Source: Herpetospermum pedunculosum (taxonomy: Eukaryota; Streptophyta; Magnoliopsida; Cucurbitales; Cucurbitaceae). Taken from it: a DNA stretch of 64,000 nt. The notes under the pieces are model-generated. The model searched no databases. It was not told where the DNA came from and was given only the letters and a program-made list of their open reading frames with translations. Positions 19,701-30,033 of this stretch are shown here, one piece after another (the stretch's first letter is position 1; each line of letters begins with the position of its first letter). The stretch spans positions 53,596,555 through 53,660,554 of the forward strand of contig CM051523.1 of assembly GCA_028017165.1 (NCBI GenBank), given 5' to 3'. The translations under genes and the position numbers were made by a program.

Positions 19701-22196
19701 ATTTACAGGCATGTTCATTATGTCAGCTACATTTAGATCATCTACATCTATTTGTACATATTCACTAGCATGCTTGGTTAACAGTACATGCTCTAATTGT
19801 TCTTCCATTAGTGAGTCAACAACATCCATGCTAGCACAAGACTCAGAATCAGAGGGATATTTTAAAGCTTTGTAAACACTAAATTTTACCTCTTCATCAT
19901 GAACTCTCATAGTTAACTCACCTTTTTGTACGTCTATTAGTGCCCTACCTGTGGCTAGAAATGGTCTACCTAGCAGGATGGGTACCTCCTTGTCTGCCTC
20001 ATAGTCCAGGACAATGAAATCTGCAAGGAAAATGAATTTGTCAACTTTAACTAGAATATCCTCAATCTTACCTTCTGGATATGCGATGGATCTGTCTGCT
20101 AGTTGTAAAGTGACAGTAGTTGGACGTGCTTCTCCTATTCCCAACTGACGGAATAGGGACAGGGGCATGAGATTTATGCTGGCGCCCAGGTCACAAAGCG
20201 CTCTGCCCACATGCTTGCCTCCAAGTTCTACAGGTAAGGTGAAGGAACCAGGATCCTTCTCCTTCTTGGGCAGCTTGTTCTGGAGGATGGCACTGCACTC
20301 CTCGGTGAGGTTTACTGTTTCAAACTCACCAATTATCTTTTTGTTAGTAATGATATCCTTCAAAAACTTTACATACGAAGGCATAGACTGTAAAACCTCT
20401 ACAAAAGGAATGTTCACATGCACTTGCTTAAGTATTTCTAAAAATTTATTAAAATGAACTTCCTGTTCCTGCTTCTTCTTCAGTCTTCGAGGATATGGAG
20501 GTGGTGGCACATATGTAGGCACGTCAGGACGCCTTAAGATAGGTGGAGGTCTTGGAATTTCTTCTACCTCCTCACTGATTGGCTCTAACCTGGCTCCTGA
20601 TGTGCTAGTTGGTGGTGGACCTTGGCTTGGCAGAGACTCCAGTGGAGCACTAGACTCAGTGTTCTCTACTCTCTTTGGTGTGTCTTTTGTAATGCTCACC
20701 AATGGTCTTCCACTCCTAAGTTCAATGGCTTGAACTTGTTCCTTGCCATCTCTCCTTGGTACCTCGGTATCAGCAGGGAGTCTACCTTGGGGCCTACTTT
20801 TAAGTTCATTGGCTAACTGGCCTATTTGGTTTTCCAGGCTCCTAAGGGTAGCTTGCTGGCTCTGAAGAGTAGCATCATTCTTAGCTATATATTCCTTGAG
20901 TAGGTTCTCTACAGAAGATCCTACAGGTTGATTATACGGTTTTTGGTACATTGACTGGTTATGTTGGGGAGTGAAACCAGGTGTTCCACTCGGCCTTGGT
21001 TGGTTAGAATTTTGGTTAGTGTTTTGCTGGCCACCCCATGACAGGTTAGGGTGGTTTCTCCAACCAGGATTGTAAGTTTGTGAGTAGGGGTTATTCCTAG
21101 GCTGCTGCTGACTACCTACATAGCAGACTGAGGATGGATTCCCAGGGCAGTATTCATAAGGGTGCCCTTCCCCACAGAATCCACAGATAGGTGCCTCGCC
21201 TTGATTTGGTTGTACGCCCATTGACATGGCTGTGGCGGTATTGGCACTGGTTTGGAGATTGGCCTGAGCCATTTGCTTGACTAAGTTGGTCAGGGCATTT
21301 ATTTGGGTGCTCATGGCGCTTAGAGCATCCTTGTCTTGAGCCCTAGTTGGCTCTACTGGATCGTCTGACCATCTGCAGTGAGATGCTGAGATCTTCTCCA
21401 AGATCTCGTAAGCTTCGTTGTAACTCTTGGACAACATGGAACCTCCAGCAGATGAATTTAAGACTTGTCTGGTGCTGGGGTTGCATCCTTTAAAGAAAAC
21501 TTCTATTTGAATACACCATGGAATGCCATGGTGTGGACATTTAACGAGAAGATCTTTAAATCTAGTCCAAGCTTCGTGAAGAGACTCACTTGGAGCTTGT
21601 TTGAATTTGACTATGTCATCACGGAAAGTAGAATTCCTATCAGGTGGGAAGTATTTGACTAGGAATTTTTCTGCTAGATCTGTCCAATTGCGGACAGATC
21701 CTGAGGGTAAAGAATTTAGCCACGTTTTGGCTTTGTCCCTCAAAGAATAAGGGAAAAGATATAGCCTAAGGGCCTCTTGGGAAACTCCAGGGATTAGGAA
21801 GGTGTCACTAACTCCTAGGAAGTTCCTAAGGTGATTATGGGGGTCCTCATTTTCTATTCCAAAGAATTGTCCCACAGTGGACAACATTTGGAACATCACT
21901 GGCTTTAACTCGAAAGAGTGGGCAGTGATTTCAGGACGGATTATGCTGGGGTTCAGCTCCCCAGGCATAGGTACTAGATATGATAGAATGGCACTATTCT
22001 TGTCATTCGCTATTTCTATGGGGTTGCGAACGGCAGGTGCCGGATTTGGAACTAAATCGCCCATTTCTTTGTTTTCAGGTAAGATTTGAGGTATAGGAGG
22101 TTGTTTAAAGAGGCGTTTCTTTGCTTTATTTCTAGCTCGAAGTGATCTTTCAGGTTCAGGATCGAACTCTAAATTACTATGTGAACGCTCACTCAT
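16707..22196 (-). CDS. gag-pol: A-3 gag-pol polyprotein, intact
   Basis: A single 1,829-residue frame from ATG 22196. Order: gag capsid domain (about 60-300; YLFPYSLRDKAKTWLNSLPSGS), zinc knuckle CX2CX3HX4C (about 338-350), Pro-rich linker, protease with Asp about 669 (CDLGASIN), RT with FMDD about 1106-1109, RNase H (CDASDYAVG, TDHSALKYL), integrase zinc finger with CDEC about 1506-1509 and catalytic D 1538, D 1597, E 1633 (GIDFMGPF, SDEGSHF, GQAEISN). All catalytic residues I can place are present and there is no stop or frameshift between gag and pol, so Gag and Pol would be made in one to one ratio unless regulated by splicing or proteolysis. The protein makes particles, copies the RNA and integrates the cDNA. 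aORF follows 442 bp downstream. Confidence 0.96.
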   Translation of the reverse strand: MSERSHSNLEFDPEPERSLRARNKAKKRLFKQPPIPQILPENKEMGDLVPNPAPAVRNPIEIANDKNSAILSYLVPMPGELNPSIIRPEITAHSFELKPVMFQMLSTVGQFFGIENEDPHNHLRNFLGVSDTFLIPGVSQEALRLYLFPYSLRDKAKTWLNSLPSGSVRNWTDLAEKFLVKYFPPDRNSTFRDDIVKFKQAPSESLHEAWTRFKDLLVKCPHHGIPWCIQIEVFFKGCNPSTRQVLNSSAGGSMLSKSYNEAYEILEKISASHCRWSDDPVEPTRAQDKDALSAMSTQINALTNLVKQMAQANLQTSANTATAMSMGVQPNQGEAPICGFCGEGHPYEYCPGNPSSVCYVGSQQQPRNNPYSQTYNPGWRNHPNLSWGGQQNTNQNSNQPRPSGTPGFTPQHNQSMYQKPYNQPVGSSVENLLKEYIAKNDATLQSQQATLRSLENQIGQLANELKSRPQGRLPADTEVPRRDGKEQVQAIELRSGRPLVSITKDTPKRVENTESSAPLESLPSQGPPPTSTSGARLEPISEEVEEIPRPPPILRRPDVPTYVPPPPYPRRLKKKQEQEVHFNKFLEILKQVHVNIPFVEVLQSMPSYVKFLKDIITNKKIIGEFETVNLTEECSAILQNKLPKKEKDPGSFTLPVELGGKHVGRALCDLGASINLMPLSLFRQLGIGEARPTTVTLQLADRSIAYPEGKIEDILVKVDKFIFLADFIVLDYEADKEVPILLGRPFLATGRALIDVQKGELTMRVHDEEVKFSVYKALKYPSDSESCASMDVVDSLMEEQLEHVLLTKHASEYVQIDVDDLNVADIMNMPVNNPQHVCMTIDLTDRIINPLKPSIEHPPVLELKPLPTHLKYAYLGDNDTLPVIISSKLSEQHEVDLILLLKQHRKAIAWSIADIRGISPSYCMHKIILEEEHTPRVDHQRSLNPSMKEVVKKEIIKWLDAGVIFPIASSQWVSPIQCVPKKGGITVVVNENNELIPTRTVTGWRVCMDYRKLNKETKKDHFPIPFIDQMLDRIAGRAYYCFLDGYSGYNQITIDPKDQEKTTFTCPFGTFAFRRMPFGLCNAPATFQRCMMAIFSELDESMIEIFMDDFSVFGDSFKTCLENLGQVLTRCEETNLVLNWEKCHFMVDEGIVLGHRVSRAGVEVDRAKIEVIEKLVEPQNVKAIRSFLGHAGFYRRFIKDFSKIAKPLCELLELGRPFIFSTECVVAWKTLKEALVTAPIIVGPNWDLPFEMLCDASDYAVGVMLGQKIDKLTHPVYYASKTLNEAQCNYTTTEKEMLAVVFACEKFRNYIVGTRTIVYTDHSALKYLMRKADAKPRLIRWVLLLQEFDLDIRDKKGCENVVADHLSRLQHNCEKIADPAISDAFIDEHIFALTHRDNDEEPWFADIANFRAAQVLPVFKGGQEKKRFLHEARKFIWDDPILYRTCADGLLRKCVSAAEAKSVLQHCHSSPYGGHFGGQRTAAKVFQSGYYWPTIFKDAHAFAHSCDECQRTGNLSRKDEMPLTYILELELFDVWGIDFMGPFPPSSGNLYILVAVDYVSKWVEAKACPNNDAKTVTNFLHRHIFTRFGTPRAIISDEGSHFINKAMEKLLAKYNIRHRVATPYHPHSNGQAEISNREIKNILEKVVKPNRQDWSFKLEDALWAYRTAYKTPLGMSPYRLVYGKACHLPLELENKAFWAMKELNFCVKDAGTLRSLQLHELDELRHMAYENAKMYKEKTKIWHDSRLRVKDFKKGQLVLLFNSRLKLFPGKLKSRWSGPFIITNVFVHGAIEIKNLQQGQPFMVNGARLKHYYEEGDVKTLSAFLLHEA
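18054..18094 (-). repeat. Half-site motif inside A-3 pol
   Basis: AATTGCG, GGGTC, CGCAATT, TTTT, CGCAATT, GTGC, TGCAATC, in an open coding frame. Confidence 0.85.
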
Positions 22197-22301
22197 AAAC
22201 TACCTTAACAGTACCTGCAAAAGAAATGAAACAGATTAGTTTCACTCAATGATAAACTTGGTTTTCTTAAACTTAACAACTTCGTTTTCACTTAAAATAA
22301 G

Positions 22302-22319
22302 TCCCCGGCAGCGGCGCCA
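22302..22319 (-). other. Primer-binding site of A-3 (tRNA-Asp, one mismatch)
   Basis: Minus strand reads TGGCGCCGCTGCCGGGGA, one base different from the tRNA-Asp complement used by families B and C. It lies six bases inside the 5' LTR boundary. Confidence 0.9.
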
Positions 22320-22325
22320 AAAACT

Positions 22326-24040
22326 TGTTGCGTGCTCAGTGTGTAAAGATAAATAAACAAAAGGATGGAGAGAGCACTTAGAACATGCAAGCATACATGG
22401 TCTCACAGCAAGTAGTAAGTATATTTAATTCGTTTTTTCCACAGAGACTTAATTTTAGCTATTCGCGAAGTGTGTTTGTTAAGAAAGATGGGATGGATTT
22501 GATGGGGTAAAATTGGTTTTTAATTAACTACTTTTTGCTGAATGTATAAAGGAACATGCCATAAACAAATTAAAGTGAAAATCAGGCTTAAAGGTCAAGA
22601 GATGAAATCAATAAACGAAGAAGAAAACAGCTAGACAGAAAGCAATTTAGCAGAATTGCGAGAACCGCAATTAATCCGCAATTAATTGGCAGCGAAAAAC
22701 TGGTTAAATGGGTGAATGAAGGGCTACTAATGACTGTCCTATAGGCATTTTATTACGATTATCAAGCTTTGGATCAACTCTCTACACATTAAACTCACTC
22801 TATCTCAAGTATCGTCCGATTCCATGCATGAGAGACTCAAGTTTACTCGACTTCAAAGTAAGGTCTTAAGCATCTTGTTAAAACAGGAGTGTTCAGTTTA
22901 TACTAGGGAAACGCCTATTCCTAGGCCGTTTCCTGATTACCATGAAAGGCTAGCATGATTATACGACTCTGAACTCTTACTCCTTCCAGAGGTTAGGAGT
23001 TCTTTGGACAAAATGGATGGCCAATCGAAATTGCCCGTGGGATGAAGCTTACATACAATCAATGTTCGAGTGTTGATCTACCTACTTGACTTACGTTTTT
23101 TAGCCTATAGTTCTGTCATTAGCATGCCCCTAAGTGAATTTAGTTACTCATGGATATATGAAGAACAGAAATATAAGATAAAGTAGACATGCTTAGAAGG
23201 GAAAAGTGTGTAAAACAGCAAGCCAAACTCGTAGCAGAATAAGGAATAACTGTGAAATGCAGAAACTTACTTTGATTACTTAAAGTGTTTGAATGACAAA
23301 GGAAAGCTTAAACAGAATGAATTCAAGGCAGACAACAACGAAATGCAATAAGTAAATGACTAAGCTAAGAACAACATTGAACAGAAATGGAATTGAGAAG
23401 GAAAGAGCAGAAAACAGTAAAGGTGTGCTGGAAATCTTCGTGGCAGTCGCCTCGAATGATGGTGATGAGAATTCAGCCGTGCTTGGATGAATCCAATCGA
23501 GAGAGAAGAAGAATCTTCTCTCCTTCCTATCAGATTATCGACTCCAAAAGCTGAGAACCTCACTCCAACAGACGGCAAGGGAAAATCGAGAGAAATGGTG
23601 GACTGTGAGAAGACTTCTGCACGTTGAATGATGACTGAACCTCCGACTTTGGCCCCCTCTTATAGTCGTTTGCAGGTGCGATTGGGCCAAGGAGAACCAT
23701 CAATCTTCAACGTCGTATATCAGAATGGGTGGAGGAGAAAGAACGAATCCCTGAAAAGTCGGATCTAAACAGAAAAATGTCAGCCAACTTACGGTTTTAA
23801 CTTGAATAATTGCGGCCACCGCAATTATTCCGCAATGCATTCGCAAGGGTTATTTTTTCATTCTTTTCTTCGGTTTTCACCCCTTTTCCTACCTATTGTG
23901 CATAAGTCCTATATTAGCTACCTTCTTCTAATTCTCATATTAAAGCATAGGTTTAGGCTAAATGCTCACAAAAACACCTAAATGTGTACATCTTCTTAAG
24001 CTAAATGGGTCCTAAATAAGTCACTTTCAGAGACTTAACA
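22326..24040 (-). repeat. 5' LTR of A-3
   Basis: 1,715 bp; promoter LTR of the youngest element, with a TATA box on the minus strand at 23657-23664 and half-site motifs at 22654-22683 and 23808-23848. PBS begins six bases from its end. Confidence 0.95.
23657..23664 (-). promoter_or_regulatory. TATA box in the A-3 5' LTR
   Basis: TATAAGAG on the minus strand, followed by GGGGCCAAAGTCGG. Drives the genomic RNA of A-3 if active. Confidence 0.65.
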
Positions 24041-24045
24041 ATAGT

Positions 24046-26562
24046 CATACATACATGCTGAGGTCTATCTACAGGCATATTCATTATGTCAGATACATTT
24101 AGATCATCTACATCTAATCCTACATATTCGTTAGCATGCTTGGTTAATAATACATGCTCTAATTGTTCTTCCATTAGTGAGTCAACAACATCAATGCTAG
24201 CACAAGACTCAGAATCAGAGGGATACCTTAAAGCTTTGTAAACACTAAATTTTACCTCTTCATCATGAACCCTCATAGTTAACTCACCTTTTTGCACGTC
24301 TATTAGTGCCCTACCTGTGGCTAGAAATGGTCTACCTAGCAGGATGGGAACCTCCTTGTCTGCCTCATAGTCCAGGACAATGAAATCTGCAAGGAAAATA
24401 AATTTGTCAACTTTAACTAGAATATCCTCAATCTTACCTTCTGGATATGCGATGGATCTGTCTGCTAGTTGTAAAGTGACAGTAGTTGGACGTGCTTCTC
24501 CCATTCCCAATTGGCGAAATAGGGACAGGGGCATGAGATTTATGCTGGCGCCCAGGTCACAAAGCGCTCTGCCCACATGCTTGCCTCCAAGTTCTACAGG
24601 TAGGGTGAAGGAACCAGGATCCTTCTCCTTCTTGGGCAGCTTGTTTTGGAGGATGGCACTGCACTCCTCGGTGAGGTTTACTGTTTCAAACTCACCAATT
24701 ATTTTTTTGTTAGTAATAATGTCCTTCAAAAACTTTACATATGAAGGCATAGACTGTAAAACCTCTACAAAAGGAATGTTAACATGCACTTGCTTAAGTA
24801 TTTCTAAGAATTTATTAAAATGAACTTCCTGTTCCTGCTTCTTCTTCAGCCTTCGAGGGTATGGAGGTGGTGGCACATATGCAGGCACGTCAGGACGCCT
24901 TAAGATAGGTGGAGGCCTTGGAATTTCTTCTACGTCCTCTACAATTGGCTCTAGCCTGGCTCCTGATGTGCTAGTCGGTGGTGGACCTTGGCTCGGCAGA
25001 GACTCCAGTGGAGCACTAGACTCAGTGTTCTCTACTCTCTTTGGGGTGTCCTTTGTGTTGCTCACCAATGGTCATCCACTCCTGAGTTCAATTGCTTGAA
25101 CTTGTTCCTTGCCATCTCTCCTTGGTACCTCGGTATCAGCAGGGAGTCTACCTTGGGGCCTACTTTTAATTTCATTGGCTAATTGGCCTATTTGGTTTTC
25201 CAGGCTCCTAAGAGTAGCTTGCTGGCTCTGAAGAGTAGCATCATTCTTAGCGATATACTCCTTGAGTAGGTTTTCTACAGAAGATCCTACAGGTTGATTA
25301 TAAGGTTTTTGGTACATTGACTGGTTATGTTGGGGAGTGAAACCAGGTGTTCCACTCGGTCTAGGTTGGTTAGGATTTTGGTTATTGTTTTGCTGGCCAC
25401 CCCATGACAGGTTAGGGTGGTTTCTCCAACCAGGGTTATAGGTGTTGGAGTAGGGGTTATTCCTAGGCTGCTGCTGGCTTCCTACATAGCAGACTGAGGA
25501 TGGATTCCCAGGGCAGTATTCATAAGGATGCCCTTCCCCACAGAATCCACAGATAGGTGCCTCGCCTTGATTTGGTTGAGTGCCCATTGACATGGCTGTG
25601 GCGGTATTGGCACTGGTTTGGAGATTGGCCTGAGCCATTTCCTTGACTAAGTTTGTCAGGGCATTTATTTGGGTGCTCATGGCGCTTAGAGCATCCTTGT
25701 CTTGAGCCCTAGTTGGCTCTACTGGATCATCCGACCATCTACAGTGAGATGCTGAGATCTTCTCCAAGATCTCATAAGCTTCGTTGTAACTCTTGGACAA
25801 CATGGAACCTCCAGCAGATGAATTTAAGACTTGTCTGGTGCTGGGGTTGCATCCTTTAAAGAAAACTTCTATTTGGATACACCATGGAATGCCATGGTGT
25901 GGACATTTAATGAGAAGGTCTTTGAATCTAGTCCAAGCTTCGTGAAGAGACTCATTATCAGCTTGTTTAAACTTTATGATATCATCACGAAAGGTTGAAT
26001 TCCTATCAGGTGGGAAGTATTTGACTAGGAATTTTTCTGCTAAATCTGTCCAATTGCGGACAGATCCTGAGGGCAATGAATTTAACCATGTTTTGGCTTT
26101 GTCCCTCAAAGAGTAAGGGAAAAGATATAGCCTCAGGGCTTCTTGGGAAACTCCAGGGATTAGGAATGTGTCACTAACTCCTAGGAAGTTCCTAAGGTGG
26201 TTATGGGGGTCCTCATTTTCTATTCCAAAGAATTGTCCCACAGTGGACAACATTTGGAACATCACTGGTTTTAACTCGAATGAGTGGGCAGTGATTTCAG
26301 GACGGATTATGCTGGGGTTCAGCTCCCCAGGCATAGGTACTAGATATGAAAGAATGGCACTATTCTTGTCATTCGCTATTTCGATGGGGTTGCGAATGGC
26401 TTGTGCCGGATTTGGAACTATATCGCCCATTTCTTTAGTTTCAGGTGTGGTTTGAGGTATAGGAGGTTGTTTAAAGAGACGTTTCTTTGCCTTATTCCTA
26501 GCTCGAAGTGATCTTTCAGGTTCAGGATCGAACTCTAAATTACTATGTGAACGCTCACTCAT
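24046..26562 (-). pseudogene. gag-pol: A-2 gag-protease part of gag-pol, one nonsense codon
   Basis: Starts at the ATG at 26562 (MSERSHSNLEFDPEPERS) and runs 839 codons to the A-3 insertion. A TGA at 25072-25074 (codon 497, in the RSG-R-PLVS region, AGA in A-3) interrupts it; otherwise the frame is clean. Gag has the short zinc knuckle CGFCGEGHPYEYC and the AIELRSG motif just before the stop. Protease has LCDLGASINLMP. With only the TGA the element could make a Gag of 496 residues but no protease or pol except by readthrough. Confidence 0.92.
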
Positions 26563-26666
26563 AAACTACCTTAATAGCACCTGCAAAAGAAATGAAACAG
26601 ATTAGTTTCACTCAATGATAAACTTGATTTTTCAAACTTAACAACTTCGTTTTCACTTAAAATAAG

Positions 26667-26684
26667 TCCCCGGCAGCGGCGCCA
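26667..26684 (-). other. Primer-binding site of A-2
   Basis: Same 18-base site as in A-3, with the family-A C in place of T. Its location fixes 26691-28405 as the 5' LTR. Confidence 0.9.
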
Positions 26685-26690
26685 AAAACT

Positions 26691-28405
26691 TGTTGCGTGC
26701 TCAATGTGAAAAGATAAATATGCAAAAGGATAGAGAGAGCACTTAGAACATGCAAGCATACATGGTCTCACAGCAAGTAGTAAGTATATTTCATTCGTTT
26801 TTTCCACAGAGACTCATTTTTAGCTATTCGCGAAGTGTATTTGTTAAGAAAGATGGGATGAATTTGATGGGGTAAAATTGGTTTTTAATTATCTAAGTTT
26901 TACTGGATGTGTAAAGGAATATACCATAAACAAATTAAAGTTAAAATCAGGCTCAAAGAACAAGAGATGGAATCAATAAACGAAGAAGAAAACAGCTACA
27001 CAGAATGCAATTTAGCAGAATTGCGAGAACCGCAATTAATCCGCAATTAAATGGCAGCGAAACTGATTAAAAGGGTGAATTAAGGGCTACTAATGACTAT
27101 CCTAAAGGCAGTTTATTACGATTATCAAGCTTTGGATCAACTCTCTATACATCAAACTCACTCTATCTCAAGTATCGTCCGATTCCATGCATTAGAGACT
27201 CAAGTTTACTCGACTTCAAAGTAAGGTCTTAAGCATCTTGTTAAAACAGGAGTGTTTAGTTTGTACTAGGGAAATGCCTATTCCTAGGCCGTTTCCTGAT
27301 TACCATGAAAGGCTAGCATGATTATATGACTCTGAACTCTTACTCCTTCCAGAGGTTAGGAGTTCTTTGGACAAAATGGATGGCCAATCGAAATTGCCCG
27401 TGGGATGAAGCTTACATACAATCAATGTTCGAGTGTTGAACCGACTACTTGACTCACGTTTTTTAGCCTATAGTTCTGTCATTAGCATGCCCCTAAGTGA
27501 TTTTAGTTACTCATGGATATGTAGAGAACAGAAATGGTAGATAAGATAGACATGCTTAGGAGAGGAATGTGTGCAAAAGAGTAAGCCAAAACCGTAGCAG
27601 AACAAGATGGAAACTGTAAATGCAGAATTGTACTTCGATTACTTTAAGTGTTTGAATAACAAAGGAAAGCTTTAGAAGAACTGAATCCAAGGCAGACAAC
27701 AACGAAATGCAGTAATTGAAATGCTAAACTAAGAACAACAGTGATCAGAAATGGAAATGAGAAGAACAGAGCAGAAACACAGTAAAGGTTTGCTAGAAAA
27801 CTCCGTGGCAGTCGCCTCGAATGATGGTGATGAAAAGTCAGCCGTGCTTGGATGAATCCAATCGAGAGAGAAGAAGAATCTTCTCTCCTTCCTATCAGAT
27901 TATCGACTCCAAAAGCTGGGACTCTCACTCCAACACACGGCAAAGGAAAACAGCTGGAAATGGTGGACTGCGAGAAGACTTCTTCGCTTCGAGTGATGAT
28001 TGAACCTCCGACTTTGACCCCCTTTTATAGTAGTTTGCAGGTGCGTTTGGGCCAAGGAGAACCATCAGTCTTCAACGTCATATATCAGAATGGATGGAGG
28101 AGAAAGAACGAATCCCTGAAAAGTCGGATCTAAACAGAAAAATGTCAGCCAACTTACGGTTTTAACTTGAATAATTGCGGTCACCGCAATGTTTTCGCAA
28201 TTCATTCGCAATGCTCATTTTTCCATTCTTTTCTTCGGTTTTCAACCCTTTTTCTACCTATTGTGCATAAGTCCTAAATTAGCTACCTTCTTCTAATTCT
28301 CATATTAAAGCATAGGTTTAGGTTAAATGCTAACAAAAACACCTAAATGTGTACATCTTCTTAAGCTAAATGGGTCCTAAATAAGTCACTTTCAGAGACT
28401 TAACA
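26691..28405 (-). repeat. 5' LTR of A-2
   Basis: 1,715 bp, nearly identical to 2754-4468. The A/C change near 27775 was the only difference noticed. It adjoins the PBS at its low-coordinate side, which fixes the orientation as minus. Confidence 0.95.
28022..28029 (-). promoter_or_regulatory. TATA box in the A-2 5' LTR
   Basis: TATAAAAG on the minus strand, same position as in the other family-A LTRs. Confidence 0.65.
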
Positions 28406-28410
28406 ACAGG

Positions 28411-29742
28411 GAAGGACAAAATCGCTTCCAAGGCCAGTCCCAGGATAGGCCTAACTCTTCCACCCAAGCTCAAGCCTCGAGCTCCTCCAGCTCACTTGAA
28501 GAGATGGTCAGGACCATCGTGACTAGCACCAGCCAGTTCCAGAAAGAGGCTCGCGAGGAGCTAAATTCTCATAAGGCTGAGCTGCAGAATTTGAACAAGC
28601 AGCTGACACAAATGGCGGTGTCTATCAGTAAAATTGAGAGCAAGAGCTCGGGGAAGCTTCCTTCCCAAACTACAGTAAACTCATGTGAAAACGTGAGTGC
28701 CATTCAGCTGCGCAGTGGGAAGTCACTTTCCACCAGAGCTGCGAAGGAAGCCACGGACAGCCTGAACAAGTCCGCCCCGACTGCTCCTGAGACTCAGGAT
28801 GAGAAAAGAAATGAGAAGGTCAGTGTACCTGTGGATGTTGCCAAAGCACCATTCCCGAGTAGGCTTGCGAAGCCTACTTTGGAATCTGATGATGAGGAGG
28901 TCCTTCGAACCTTCCAGAAAGTGATGGTAAATATCCCGCTCCTAGAGGCAGTCAGTCAAGTGCCCAAATATGCAAAATTCTTAAGGAGCTGGTGCACTAC
29001 GAAGAGGAAGTCCAGAGGGACTGAGAAGAAGAAAGAGAACGTCTCTGCCATACTCCCAGGTACGTTGCCTGCAAAGTGCAACGATCCAGGTACCTTTACT
29101 ATCCCTTGCACTATAGGTAGTAAGGTTGTTCATAATGCCATGTTAGACCTAGGAGCCTCTGTTAATGTTATGTCTTATGCATTATATCGTGAACTGAATT
29201 TAAATGAAATGCATGAGTGTAATGTTTCTGTTCAGTTGGCCAATGGGTCGAGCATCTGTCCTAGGGGGAAGGTAGAGGATGTTTTAGTTAGAGTCGGGAA
29301 TATGACGTTTCCCGCCGATTTCCTTGTTTTAGATATGAAAGAAAGTTCATTGCATGCTTCGTCCTCTATGCTGTTAGGACGCCCTTTTCTTAAGACCGCT
29401 AGGGTCAAAATCGATGTGTATAAGGGCGTCGTGTCGTTAGAGTTTGATGATACTTTGCATGAGTTTTCTTTATTTGATGGGAAATCTGTTGCGAATGTTT
29501 CTGTTGTTTGTGAGCATGATGAGAATGGGAGTCTACCCTCGCGCTTGAGGGATGGTTCCCATGTCTCTGTTAAAATTTCTGATTTGAATTTGATGGATGA
29601 TACTGATGGTTTTTGCACTAACATGTCTGATATTCACGTGCCCGAGGCACGAAGAGTGCAAAATGTTTTTCAGGTGAATGATGGAAAAGGTGTGGCCATG
29701 GACAAGTCTGGATCGTCCCCCGCACCTACAGACTATGGATGA
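28411..29742 (+). pseudogene. gag: B-1 gag-protease, 3' part (linker and protease)
   Basis: Continues the frame from 2753 and ends with TDYG and TGA; the joined protein would have 779 residues. After a Ser-rich linker and a heptad-like stretch (EELNSHKAELQNLNKQLTQMA) comes a conserved AIQLRSGK motif, also found in family A gag. The retropepsin-like domain has the catalytic triplet region LDLGASVNV with Asp codon at 29146-29148, and a C-terminal LLGRPFLKTARVKIDV block. No RT follows: the frame ends after about 120 further residues and the next 1.25 kb is non-coding. The frame itself has no internal stop, which fits recent activity before the A-2 insertion. Confidence 0.9.
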
Positions 29743-30011
29743 GTCTGTTTCGAGAATACAGTCGAGCAACCGACTTTAAAAATTCTGCGCTTCTCGGAGG
29801 CACCCGAGTGTTGAACTGTTTTTATGCTTTAGTTTAGTTTTATCGCTTTTTAGTATTAATTTAGCTTGCTGTTTTTTTTTTAGGGAATCAAGGAAGAGAG
29901 GGCAATTTTGGGCTCTAATGCGTTCGTGCGCCGCTTCCTCGCCCTCGCCAGCTTCACCAAGAGTCAGGGAAGTGTATTTCTTCTTCCCTTTTACTTCTTG
30001 CATCTGACTGG

Positions 30012-30033
30012 TTGGCATTGAGGACAATGCCAA
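30012..30033 (+). other. CATTG stem-loop of B-1
   Basis: TTGGCATTG / AGGA / CAATGCCAA, a perfect 9-bp stem; followed after 6 bases by GAAGTTGGGGGTGG. Confidence 0.75.

Larger units (their letters stand above)
11202..24040 (-). mobile_element. A-3, near-intact family A retrotransposon
   Basis: The innermost and youngest element, 12,839 bp, inserted in the pol gene of A-2 in the same orientation. LTRs 22326-24040 (5') and 11202-12916 (3') are 1,715 bp each; I found no difference in the stretches I compared. Target duplication ATAGT is at 11197-11201 and 24041-24045. gag-pol is a single open frame of 1,829 residues. The only coding defect seen is one TAG in aORF. PBS and polypurine tract are in place, so this copy may still be transcribed and mobilised. 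Confidence 0.97.
2754..28405 (-). mobile_element. A-2, family A retrotransposon, hosts A-3
   Basis: Inserted antisense into the gag of B-1. LTRs at 26691-28405 (its 5' LTR) and 2754-4468 (its 3' LTR) are 1,715 bp each and flanked by the target duplication ACAGG (2749-2753 and 28406-28410). By eye I found one difference between the LTRs (near 3837). Removing A-3 (11202-24040 and one ATAGT) restores a gag-pol frame of 1,829 codons with a single TGA, plus an uninterrupted aORF. Order in sense direction: LTR, PBS, gag-pol, spacer, aORF, about 1.45 kb of non-coding 3' region, polypurine tract, LTR. Confidence 0.96.

Noticed and set aside
8229..22196. Separate genes for A-2 pol and A-3 pol
   Set aside because: They belong to two nested copies of one family; the A-2 frame continues on the far side of A-3 and sums to the same 1,829 residues.
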